Source: Rotaria sordida (Eukaryota; Rotifera; Eurotatoria; Philodinida; Philodinidae). Taken from it: DNA of 64,000 bases. The position numbers and the translations under genes are program-made. Numbering within the stretch: the stretch's first letter is position 1; each line of letters starts with the position of its first letter. The stretch is from positions 48,560 to 112,559 of the forward strand of contig CAJNOL010000482.1 in the NCBI GenBank assembly GCA_905250125.1, read 5' to 3'. A model generated the notes under the pieces. That model did not search any database. It was not told where the DNA came from and was given only the letters and a program-made list of their open reading frames with translations. Of this stretch, positions 1 through 11,709 are shown one piece after another.

Positions 1-229
1 AAAGTTAGATCTTTATATATACTAGCGAGAACCCGTGCATACTGCACGGCAGCGTGTTTTTCCTTTAACGTACGGTCTCAAAACTTTAATCTTTTATTCT
101 GTAATAGACACAGAGACACTTGACACCATGTACATAGAAGCCCTACAGCGTTATATTCTTATATCGCTAATACTCAATGTAGCCTTACGGTCTTATAGCC
201 TTAACAATTGCAGCCTAACTCCCTAAGAG

Positions 230-805
230 CGTTCGTTCCTTGTAGCCTTACTCCTTAATAATCTTACCTCTTTAAAGTCGTATCATTGGTACCCTTATCT
301 CGATATTTTCTTATCTTCATATAGTCTTATCACCTAGCAGCCTTACACCCTTATAGCGTCCCCCCTCCCTCCTCCGTCCTTATAGCCCACTCCCCCTCAC
401 AATCTTTTCACCTTATATCCGTACTCCCTTGTTGCCTTTCCCCTTATTGTCTTACTGCATTATAGCCTGACCTCTTTATACCCTTACAGGCTTATCCTTT
501 TATAGTCCTACCCCTTCATAATCTTGTCCCCTTATTGCCTGATTCCCTATAGTCTTATCTCCTTCTTACCTTACTTCCTTATTATCTTACCCTTTTATAC
601 TTTTATCCCCTTATAGCCTTACCCCTTTATAGCATTATTCTCTTATTGCCTTACTTCATTATATCCTCAACTCCCTGTAGTGTTCTCTCTTATAGTCTTC
701 TTCTTATAGCCTTGCCGCATTATGACCTTATACTCTTGTTGCCGTAGTCCCTTATTGTCTTTTTTCTTTAAAGCCTTACTCTCTTATAGCCTTATTCGAC
801 CGTTA
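230..805. repeat. Degenerate short-unit minisatellite (about 15-18 bp)
   Basis: Variants of CCTTATAGCCTTACCCC recur many times with substitutions and small indels: TTATAGCCT, TTATAGTCTT, CTTATTGCCTTA. The strand bias is strong, with pyrimidine-rich text and few G. The irregular unit length suggests an old array. Confidence 0.75.
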
Positions 806-894
806 ACCTTTGACTCGAGACAGAAACACACACACTGAGCATTATATATATATAGATTGCCTTACTCCACTCAGACCTTATGAGTGCTCCAATA

Positions 895-1180
895 TAATAG
901 CCCTTGATGGCCTACGGGTACTTCATATAATAGCCCTTGAGGAGGCCTATAGGCACCTCCATAGGATGGCCCTTGAAGACTTATGGTGTCCCAAAATGAT
1001 AGCCCTTGATACCTATGGGTATCCCATAAGATGGCTGCTCAGGACTCAAGGTTACTTCCATGCAATATCGCTTGAGAACCTATGAATACCTCCATAAAGT
1101 AGCCCTTGAGAAGGCCTATGGGTATCCCCATATAATAGCGCTTGAGAACTTATGGATCCCCAATATAGTAGCTCTTGGTG
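895..1180. repeat. Tandem repeat of about 33-36 bp
   Basis: The motif AGCCCTTGA, or close variants, recurs near 901, 934, 970, 1003, 1067, 1101, 1138 and 1171. Each copy is followed by a CCTATGGGTA-like half. A 40-bp segment ending in CACACTGAGCATTATATATA near 815-855 recurs imperfectly near 1214-1250 and flanks the array, so the whole block may be part of a larger duplication. Confidence 0.75.
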
Positions 1181-2362
1181 CCTTCCTCCTATAGCCTTAT
1201 TTGACCTTTAACCCGGCACAGACACACACTGAACATTATATATAGAGATTTGGTTATTTATTTATCTTTTAAATTATTCATTTTCTTTTTCTTCTAATTG
1301 TGTTACCCTCATCGTTCTCCTATTTACATATTGTAAAGAAAGAAATCTGTTAATAATGGTACTCCAATAGGACCTAGGAGCGTCAAAAGGTAATAAATGC
1401 ATACAAACAGAATATCCATTAAAGGTTAACTATCTAACGGACTGATATTTAACGCTTTGATTTGCAGATGGGATAGTGGCCAATACACTTAAATAATAAA
1501 TGCGTCTGGATGCGTCTTACGCAATAATTTATTGATCCAAAAAATGCAACTTTAATACTGAGCAAGACCTATTGCTTCTTTTTTTTCTGGCAAATTTGTT
1601 TGTGCTCTATCATTTTTCTTCTTTTTTAACTCTCTACTGTTGAGACAAGTTTTAAAACTCAAGAAATGAAATAGAACAAAATTGATCAATCAACTGTATT
1701 CATAACCATAATCTTGTGTAGTCGATCTAGTCAATATTGTTATATTTTTTAATATTCTTGCGTTAATACAGTAATAATAAATGACATGGGTCGAATGCAT
1801 TGTTCGTTTCCTGTTCAAAAAAAAATGATTTGATCATTTTCCATATTAGCTAAATTTTATGCTATATCTTTTTAATATTATAAGATTTTTTCATTAATTG
1901 CGTTTTGTTTTTTTTTTATATCCATGTGACACTTCTGAACTATTTCTCATAAATATAAAAACCTCGATACTTCTAATATGTCGTTGTCAGTACAGATGAA
2001 AAAGGATAATTTAAATATATCATTATTTTAAGCACACATGGACAACAAATTGTCCTTTGTTTACAAAGTATCATTATGTCATATGGTTTCTATAGAGGCA
2101 GCCTTGTCAATGATGGTTTTTTTTTGTATTAAAAAATTAGAGTTGTTGATGAAAAGAATATTATATCTTTGTTTCTTATCTTGACTTAATTCAAAATAAA
2201 TTACAATCTTTTTTTTATTTCTTCATTGAAGCGAATTGTATATAGATAGCGACAGGTATAAATATATCGACTATCGATTGGACGAATGAAACGACTTGTC
2301 GTCTAATTGAAAGTATCAAATCAAATCAAAGAAGTCTATATTATTAAAAAAGAAAAACAAAC

Positions 2363-5300
2363 ATGAACCAAGTACCTCGTCTGATTGCACCACATTCAGT
2401 ACCACATATGATACCGGTTATACCACAATCAGTACCACGTATGATAGCGGTTACACCACAACCAATTACTATTACATTAGGACCACAGTCAACCAAAGTA
2501 TCTGCACCATATGTAACAACATCTGTTACAACGTCAACAACATCACAACCAGTTACTATTATATTAGGACCACATTCAACCAAAGTATCTGCACCACCTC
2601 CAACAGTATCTGCTGCAACGTCAACAACATCACAATCTGTAGCAGCTGCTTCTCGAGAATTTGCTGTTAAAGTACCTAAGTAAGTCACATTTTGATCATC
2701 TAATGAATTTTTTTGAATTAAAATTATGCTCATGTTTACAAATAGTATTAATTAAATTTAAATGATGAAGGTAAACTTTTTGGATGTAGAAATCTGTAGG
2801 AGATATTAAATGAAAAAAAACAGTCTAGAACATTGAAATTTTATTATAACAAATGAAATAATTCTTATTAGGAATATTTGATATAGATAATGAATTTTTT
2901 CTAACTAAAAAACAATATCTATAATCTTTCATTTGTAGAACTCGAGCTCAATATGGAGTTATGGAATTTGCAAATGGTCTCTCAGTCGATGTAAAAGATT
3001 GGAAAGCAATGGAAATGAGACGTGAAATAAATCCCTATACATATCGTCCAGCAACTAATCTTGATTCTAATGCTCCATCAACATCGACATTGTTCACAAC
3101 ATCACTTGGTATTGTTTTACCTAAAACCGGTGCAGGAAGTGAATATGGTCGGGAACAAAAAGAAGTATTAAAACGAAAACGTTATGCAACTAAAGGAACA
3201 AATATTGAAGATCTTCCTTGGTTATTAACTGATCGTTCATCAACAGAAAAAAAATTAAAACATTATCGAGGATTAAAAAAAGGTGGTGTGACAACAAATT
3301 CATCTTATTATATATTTATACAAGGTAAAGAAGGTTTTGAAGCATATCCTGTTGAAGATTGGTATGCATTTACACCAACAAGTGTTTATAAAACACTTGA
3401 TTTCGATGAAGCTGAAAAACAATATCAAGAACGACATAAACATTTAAGTAAATGGTTTTTAAAACATCAAGTTAAAAAAGAAAAAATTAATGAAGATGAA
3501 ATTGAAAATCATAATGATGAAAAAGGAAATAAATCAAAGGATAAGAATAAACGTTCTTTTAAATTACTTGATTCTGAAGATTGGGTTAATGAAAATGAAG
3601 AAGGTAAAAAAAGTCTGAAGTAAAAAAAAACCTAAATTTTTGTTTTTAAAACTTTTATTTTAGATGAAAATGAGAATGATGAACGAGAAGAAGATGATGA
3701 TAATGATAAATCAAACAAAAAATCAAAAACAAATAAGAAAAATAGTAAAAAATTAAAAGATGCATGGACATTAAGTGATGAAGATGAAAATGAAACAAGC
3801 CATACAAAAGTTAAAAAAGGAAAGACTACTCAACATCAAACAAATGAAAATCAAGAAGATTCAGATGATGGTGATCATGAATGTAAGAATTGATCAATTA
3901 GAATATGGATACATCCAGATTGGAATTGGAGAAATCAATCCTTCCTTGATAGTTTTAAATATCTGGATAGTATACAGACTAATTAGCTTTCACAAACCAA
4001 AAAGAGTACTTTTTTCTATGATGATCCACTCCTCTTAAGAAAACCTGGTTGTGTGTCTAGATTAGAATCAGCTTTTACGTGTCATTTATGATTAAAATAT
4101 TAAAGATGAGTGAAATTTTAGATATTTTTTGGCAAAGCCAGTGAACAATAATTTATATATGATTTAATTAGAAGAATTATAATCGTTTACCATTCTCCCT
4201 CTACCCATCCTCATAGCTATTCCAGAAAAACTACTGATAAAGTAATCATAAACATATAGTATTAGCTTCTCAAGTATGTCAATTCTATGACTCAATAATT
4301 AGATACCTTATTCTTTGTACAATTTCATTTGATTGTTCCAGTGATTATAGAGTAGAAATTATATGAAAAGTAAATTTTTTTCTTAAATATTGTTTTTCTT
4401 AATATCGATAGTATTTATTGATAATTATGCGTTGTTAAATCAATAGCTGACTTTTTTCATAGACATAGGATTCTAGCATAGCTTTGAACTAGCATTAATA
4501 GTTTAGTTCAAGTACACATTAATTTTTTTTTAAAGAAATTTCAGTACTGTTTTGCTCTAGAACTCAATACAATAGAAATCATAACTGTCTCATTCATTCA
4601 CCTATAGTAATGGTAAATAAATGAAGTCACCTATTGATTTAACTATGTGTACTTATCATCAAATATCAATGATATATAAGAAAACAGTATGTACAACACA
4701 AAAAGGTCATTTTTCATGTTATCTCTTCTCCAATGATTATATCAATGATCAATTGATGTTTTGTAAACTTTGATCTGCGTAGCTTGTGCAAAATCTAGTG
4801 AAATGTATGTGAATCTTTAGGGTACATTGTCGTCAATTTATATCGTTCAACATATCCCCGATATATTTACTGCAGCTAGTTAGAAATGACGAACTAGAAA
4901 AACAAAACCGATTTTTTTGAAAAATTATTACTTTAAAAAAAACCAAATAGTTTCTTTTATATATAGATATTTCATGAAATTTTCTACATAACATAGTTTT
5001 AAAGTTTTTCAATTCTATACTTTTGTTCATTTTTTATGTTACTGAAATTACTAAAAGAAGAGTCAAATAAACTTCATCTTGTTTCACAGGAATATAGTTG
5101 TAAAGAGAAATGTTGAGTTAACTTCAAATTATGTTGGATTTAAAAGAAGAATGTTTAGAAAATAACATATATTTCTTTTTTGTTATTCCTATCATCATAT
5201 AAACAATGAATCTTAAGTTATTTCAGTTATGTATTTTATGTTTTATTTTAGGTGATGAAATTGATTATTCAACTGATGAAACATCGGATGAGGAAGATGA

Positions 5301-7728
5301 TATAAAAGGTGAATATATTTTTCTTTTGTTTGAAGTATTATTTTATTCTTATTTTTAGATGCTCATACAGATAAATCATCAATGAAATATGAAGTTAAAG
5401 GTTTATTATTATTTATTTTTTGAAGTTAAAATTTGAAGATTTCTTTTTGTTATCTATAGGCATTGATGAAGAAATGAAAACAATACCAGATATAGAAAAA
5501 AAACTTGAACAAATGGATAAAAATGCAGATGAACTTGATTTTGATGATGATGATGATAATGACGACATTCTTGATTCGGGTTTAAGATTAGGAATAATGT
5601 CATATGAAAAAAATATTTTGTTTTTATCTTATAGATGAAAATGATGAAGAAAACGGTAAAACAACAGTTGATGATTTGTCTGATGTCAGTAAATTACTCA
5701 AAAACGATGCAGTTAGTAAAGGTATGTATTGAAATTATGTTAGAATTCAAACTATATTTATGAAAACAAAATTTAGAAATGGAATCAAGTTCCGATGATG
5801 ATGATCTTGACGATTCAGACGATCCTGATAAAGAATCGATTGATCCAATATCTGTAAATAGAATAAAATTTTCTTCTCAATTTGAAATATAGTATGTGTT
5901 TTTACCTAGAATTCTATTAATACTCAATTAATTCCATCTGAACAGATTAAAACTGGTAAGTAAACAAAGATAAAACATCATTTGATAGAATTGTATGTCT
6001 TTGTCAAAGTCAGTGGATTATGAACATTTTTCAAAAGTTACGAAAAGTGATAATATTGATCAAAGTAAAAAGATTTCAACAGAGACTTATTATTTGTATT
6101 GTATTGGATATGTGTGTTCAAGGTGACAACAGAATGAATTAAAAAGCTGTGATCTAGCTTAGATTACATTCAAAATCAACTTTCGAATTCAAAAGTTGTA
6201 CGAATAAAGTTCTCAATAAGATTAGGTCATTGTAAAAAGATCAGGCTTTCTAGTATTTCCTATCTTTAGACAGAATATTCCAAAATTTTGTTATACAAAT
6301 AAGCAAATCTTTGTCCTTATATTTATGTTTGAGGAAAGAAAATACTAAAAAATTCGACAGTTTCAGAACGAACTAATACTATTGAAAGCTTTATTTGTGC
6401 AAAATTTGAACTAGAAAGTCAATTTTAAAGATGATCCAAATGGAACTCTGGTTTCCTGTTGACAAACTTACTAAAATGGGCATAATTCAAGAAATATCCA
6501 TGAACATGAAGTCTTTAAATTATTTTTAGTCTCAGCAGGGCCTATCTAGTGAGGTAAGACTCATTCCAACAGAGATTTCGTTACTGAATAAGATTTCCTT
6601 GTGAGAATAGTTAGTAAGTAGCTGAGGCCATGTGTGTTTAATTGGTTTTCTATTAAAAGAGCATCAGATATCAGTGAAGAATCGCTCCGGATAGAAGTAT
6701 TAAATAAAGGATAGATAGACTTTGTCTAAAATACTTGGAAATATTAGCTATTTCTTTCGTCCTATATAGAATTGCTGTCGACGATTCGATTGTTTGTAGT
6801 AGTTGAGTTGAAAACAGTATTTTGAAAAAGTCTCCAAAGAAATGAATGTTTTCCCTTTTGTATTCTTCGTGAGATTCTCTACTTTACAATCACATTCACT
6901 ACAGAATGTTCGAATTTATTCTCTCAAATGCCATGATATTATCATAACGAGAATATAAAGCGTAAATATTAATTCTATATTTCTGAAAGAAGTCTAAATA
7001 ATTTTATTAATATAATAAATAATATCATCTTATATTATATACAGGTAAGAAACTTCAATTAATCCTTCAATACGATTAGTGTCTTTCTTTTTTGTATAGA
7101 AAAATAGTTATTTCAAAATCGAAAATCTTATTTTGCAATAGATACAACACATAAAACTATATTAATATTTAATATTTAATCGTAGAACAGTTCCTATAAA
7201 TAATATTCCATTTCATCCTTATTACATTATTATAAAAATTTCAAACATCCATCAGTAGAATCTATTTGATTAAAATCCTTTGGATCCAATGATTTCTATA
7301 TTTTTCTTTTCAATTAACTAATAGATTTAACATAGCGATTTATTCAAAATTATTTTCATTTTAGAAAAAGGCCATAAGAAAGCAAGAGAAGAAGAAATGC
7401 GAGCAATAAAATCGAAAGTTATGTCTTTACCAAGTACACCATCAAATCCTAGGTTTGTTTTTTTCTTTTATTGTCTATTGTAAAAATATTTATCATGATA
7501 TATTATAGTGAAACAATTACTGAAGATAAAGTTCGTAATTTACTTTTACGAAAACAATATATGACATTTACAGAATTAATTCAAAACTTTTTACCTAAAA
7601 CAGAAAATTTACGAACAAAAGAAATTAAAGAAGGTATTGTTCAAAAATTAGCAACAATTCTAAAACGTCTTAATATCGAAGAAAAAATTATTAATGGTAA
7701 AAAACATGTTAAACTTAAAACAACTTAA
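2363..7728 (+). CDS. GTF2F1: General transcription factor IIF subunit 1 (TFIIF alpha, RAP74)
   Basis: Large subunit of TFIIF, which escorts RNA polymerase II to the promoter. Exons read by eye: 2363-2679, 2939-3603, 3664-3882, 5252-5308, 5359-5400, 5460-5579, 5635-5721, 5777-5853, 5910-5955, 7365-7452, 7509-7728. They total 1938 nt, or 645 aa. Exon 2 carries the RAP74 N-terminal domain that dimerises with RAP30 (key stretches YYIFIQGKEGFEAYPVEDWY and PWLLTDRS). Exons 3-9 encode a long acidic, Lys-rich linker. The last exon encodes the C-terminal winged helix (about residues 573-645), which in other animals binds the FCP1 phosphatase. The first 105 residues are a Pro/Thr/Ser-rich tail with internal repeats. 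Introns 3 and 9 are unusually long (1369 and 1409 bp). A poly(A) signal AATAAA lies at 7791. The family assignment is firm; the small exons in the acidic linker are less certain. Confidence 0.93.
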
Positions 7729-7938
7729 TTGATTTTTCATTTACCAACATGCAACTGTGTGTTTATGTAAAATGTTGATTTTTTTGGATGAATAAATTTA
7801 GAAAAAGAAACTTAAAATCAACCAGAAGGAGAATATTTATACAAGAAAACTGCTTTTATTTAGAGTACATTAACATCAAGAAGAAGAGAATGATCTATTA
7901 ATTTATTAGACCCGATTAAAGATATATTAGTGTTTTCT

Positions 7939-8245
7939 TTAGAACAATGAACAACCACCTTTTCGTTTTCGCATTAATGCTGAACGTGCTACAAATTCAA
8001 ATACTTTATGAACGCCTAAAAATTGAATTTGATATTGAATGAAATCATATTGAAAGTTAGAGATTATAATCTTCTTTAATCTTATCAGAACATACGAAAT
8101 AACTAGCAGCACCGATTTTTTTCTATCATAGTTCAACCTTCTTCAGATCCAACAAGTTCTTGTTTCATTTTCATTAGTTCTCTCTTGGTTGCTTCTTCAT
8201 TTCGAAGATATTTTTTTTATTATCTGAAACGGAATTACTGTCTAG
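7939..8245 (-). pseudogene. 3' remnant of a Rho-family GTPase gene
   Basis: The minus strand encodes the C-terminal third of a Rho GTPase. A decayed stretch reads like the NKKDL guanine-binding motif region, then RNEEATKRELMKMKQEL and GSEEG. After an AG acceptor at 8017-8016 comes a last exon (8015-7939) reading VFEFVARSALMRKRKGGCSLF. This ends in a polybasic region and a CAAX-type box (CSLF), which in real Rho proteins is prenylated for membrane attachment. In-frame stops follow GSEEG, the frame shifts before the intron, and the expected donor GT is lost. The G1-G3 motifs were not found upstream. It is therefore a broken copy. The retained intron argues for a duplicated gene rather than a retrocopy. 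Confidence 0.75.
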
Positions 8246-9833
8246 TGAAGTCTAATTCTATCAAGAGTTTAAAAATACAAAACCTAGTACAGACCGCTGG
8301 AAATTCATTTATGACATGGCATGGTATATGAGACAAATACAAGACAAATATTGGCATCGATTGAAACAGTATTCCAAGATAAAGAAAGACAAATGCTGTT
8401 GTTTATTTCGACAGATAGTGCGAGTTTCAGGATCAAGCAAGAGCCGATAGTATTCCAGCAGTTTAGTAGAATATGCAGAAAGAAAATATATCGAGCAGGA
8501 ATACATCGAAGACAATATTGAAAAAGAGAGTGTAAAAGATAAAAATATCACAATCAAAAAAGTCGAATAGCTCAATGTCAAAAAAAATGAGCCTTTATGC
8601 TTTTATAATAATAAAGCTATTTGATAACACCCCTTGAACCATGCTGAAACTGTTCGTGATAGTACAGAATTACTTTGTTTGTATTAGATAGACTCTAGAG
8701 AAACTCAGTTGTTCATCATAAATGACAATTATCATGAATTGAATGGATGATATTGAGTTCATGATGAAAAAGATTCGTTGCCCATGATTATCATACATAT
8801 TCAGTGTTGTTCTTACAGATTCAAACAAAGTTTGTTTACGGTGCCCATAATTTATTAGAATAAAAAGATTACGAAAATATATAAATAAATGAGGAGAGAA
8901 GATAGTTTAAAATATGACAAGAAAAAATTGACTAAATATGGAAAAAAAACAAAAAACTAACTAAATATGGAAAAAAAACAAAAAAACTAGCTACTGAATA
9001 AAATTCGTTGATGTTGATAAACAATGATGGCAATGTTCGATTTTCATCGTGGATTTGTATTGTTGGAATACATCCTACAAAGAAAAAAGTACTGGGTTGA
9101 TTCAATACCAGATGATTCTGAAAACGATGTTGTCAAAGAGAGATACTCTTATAATGGAATAAATATCAGAACATTGTCTCAACGAATTATTATCAAAGTT
9201 CAGTTTTCACACAAGATACCTGATTTCTTTGTCGTAAAGACTGTATTCAAATATCCTTCTCACTTTGAAAAAACTAGCCTCCAAATTATTGTTTCATTCT
9301 ATTTCACATAGCAAACAAATACTACCAAAGAAGATTGTATTCATCTCTCTCACTCAATCCCACGCGAAGTTACAACATTAATATCATTAATCACATTCCT
9401 ACACAACATGAATCCTGCCTAACTAGACTTCATACCCTTATTGCTTTACTTTTAAAACATAACTATGAATAAATTACTGAAGGCAAACAAACTATTGCAA
9501 GTAAACAGTGCGCTCGAACGATTGATTCTTCTATATTAACCATCTCCATACAAAGCCATAGCTTTAGTAACTTCATCGAAGCGTTGTCATCTGACTATAC
9601 CAATCTTCATTTGAGATTGCACAACAACTGAATCTCCTCAAACATAATTTCATTTATCTACAACACTATTTCCAAAACAAGAGAAAATCTTCATGTTTTT
9701 ATCCACAAGCAGCTATCAAACATATTTTCCACTTACAGCTTCATTCAACTATCTTCTCCCTTTGCTGCAGAACACATGTCATGAATACTTGCACCAAAAC
9801 TCAAACAACACATGACTACTACTTTCACAAACA
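8246..9833. other. Intergenic DNA without a recognisable gene
   Basis: AT-rich sequence with only short open frames (about 95 codons at 9024-9311) that resemble nothing I recognise. A small tandem duplication of a phrase reading CTAAATATGGAAAAAAAAC lies near 8930-8990. From about 9740 the text begins to resemble the 93-bp satellite that follows. Confidence 0.5.
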
Positions 9834-10740
9834 CTCTATTCATCCCTTTGATTCGCTTCGAAGTGACAGAATGCTGTTAAATCTATTACTCAACATCCTA
9901 TGACAAATGCATACTATTCAAACAGATTCTATGCATCACTTGGATTCGCTTCGAAGTGATAGAATCATATTTAACCTATGACTAAAGATGCTGTGACAAA
10001 CGAATATCATTCACCAACATTCTTCTCATCTCTTCCATTCCCTTCGCGTTCTCGAATGATATTCCTCCTATGAGTAAACATCATATAACAAATCAACACT
10101 ATTAATTAAAATTCTATTCATTCTTTTCATTCGCTTCCAAGTAAAAGAATCATGTACAATCTATGAGTAAATATCGTATCATCAATGAATGGTATTCATC
10201 AACATTCTATTTACCACTTTGATTCGCTTAGAAGTGCTAGAATCATGTTGAACCCATGAGTAAAGATTGTCTCACAAATGAATACCATTCAATAACTTTT
10301 TACTCATCTCTTTCCTCCCCTTCAAAGTGCTAGAATGATGTCGAAACTATGACTAAAATCGTATGACAAATGAATAATATTCACAAAAACTCTCTTCATT
10401 TCTTTGATTCGCTTTGAAGTGGTAGCATTATGTTGAACATATGAATAAAGATTATGTGACACATGAATATTATTCACGAAAATTCTATTCATCTCCTTGA
10501 TTCGCTTTCCAATGCTAGACTGATGTTCAACCGATGTGTAAACATCATATTGTAAGTGAATACTAATCACAAAAATTCTATTCATCTCTTTCATTCGCTC
10601 CGCAGTGGTCGAATGATGTTGAATCTATGAGTTAAGATTGTCTCACAAATGAATATTATTTGCGACGATTCTATTCATCTCTTTGATTGACTTCGAAGTG
10701 ATAGAATGATGTTGAAACCATGAGTTGATATTATATGACA
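9834..10740. repeat. Degenerate satellite, period about 93 bp, about 10 units
   Basis: The core GATTCGCTTCGAAGTG, followed by TAGAAT, ATGTTGAA and ATGAGTAAA blocks, recurs near 9850, 9943, 10037, 10130, 10221, 10314, 10406, 10500, 10593 and 10687. Spacing is 91-94 bp. Units differ by many substitutions but few indels. A weaker unit may precede the array near 9755. Confidence 0.85.
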
Positions 10741-11709
10741 GATAGATACTACTCATTTAGTTGCTGTTCACTTTATACGCGTTTTGGGTTCAAAGTTGAG
10801 GAGGAATGGATTGGTAAAGGAAGTACGGCATAAGTTAATGTGATATGTACGTTTGCTGCTCAGCGTATCGACGTGCTTACGAAGAACAGGTCGATCGACA
10901 AAATGGTCATCATCATGGTCGTCGTGATAATTTCTCAGAGCTATCCAGACCGTGGCAATGGCTACTAAGGAAAGGAAAGGAAAGCAAATATCTTACGATG
11001 CATGATTTGGACTTGTGAGAATCGACAGTTGTTGTTTGGTCGTTGATATGTAAGTATGTATGTTTTGTAATATTCGGGTGTTCTCGTTTGGTGTATTCTG
11101 TATGCGCATATATGAGTGAAGAGCACAACCATTGTACCGTTCGAGAAAAAAAATCGATAAAATAAACTTAATATTGAGACAAAACTAAATGTTGCGTTCG
11201 ATAGAGCGATGTCGATTGTACATGGAAACGATATTTTTCCAACACTTTCCTGTGTTGTGGTGAAGATTCACGACATAGAACTAGGTCAACAAATGATAAC
11301 GGTTTTTACCTCAGAATAATAATTTTTGAAGAAAATATTTAAAAAATACTTATTAATCATACACAATTCAACAGATCTCGGTAAGATTCACCTTGTTGAG
11401 CACGATGAGACTAGAATACTGAACTCTCTCCCATCTTCCCGTTAGGAACATTCAATACTTCGATACCAGTAGCAATATTTTTATCCTGTTTATAAGTTTT
11501 ATCAGTGTTCGTGCTATCAGGAATAAATTAAAAATTTTATTACAAATCTTTTATTCTTTCCTTTAATGCTAGTATAAAACACAGTACACTCCTAAAAAAG
11601 TAACTTACTGTTATACACACACAACAAACAGAAACCATAGAAAATAAAACATCTATAGGCTAACTCATATATTTGGGATCTAAAACTTATTCTCGAATAG
11701 GTTTATTTT
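10741..11709. other. Intergenic DNA between satellite and transposase-like gene
   Basis: No gene can be supported. A GC-richer patch at about 10848-11018 has an open plus-strand frame of nearly 60 codons (phrases such as YRRAYEEQVDRQNGHHHGRR), with no recognised homologue and no clear splice sites. It could be an exon remnant. The rest is AT-rich. Confidence 0.35.

Larger units (their letters stand above)
1..2362. other. Left-edge non-coding region with minisatellites
   Basis: No supportable gene is seen. The first 1.25 kb is degenerate tandem repeat, listed separately. From 1260 to 2362 the DNA is unique-looking AT-rich sequence with A and T homopolymer runs and presumably includes the upstream region of the TFIIF alpha gene. 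The open frames here are short and lie in repeat DNA or lack a normal ATG start. Confidence 0.6.

Noticed and set aside
810-1085. 91-codon plus-strand open frame
   Set aside because: Lies in the 33-36 bp tandem repeat and lacks an ATG at its start; repeat artefact.
2344-2733. 129-codon minus-strand open frame
   Set aside because: Antisense shadow of TFIIF alpha exon 1, kept open by repetitive composition.
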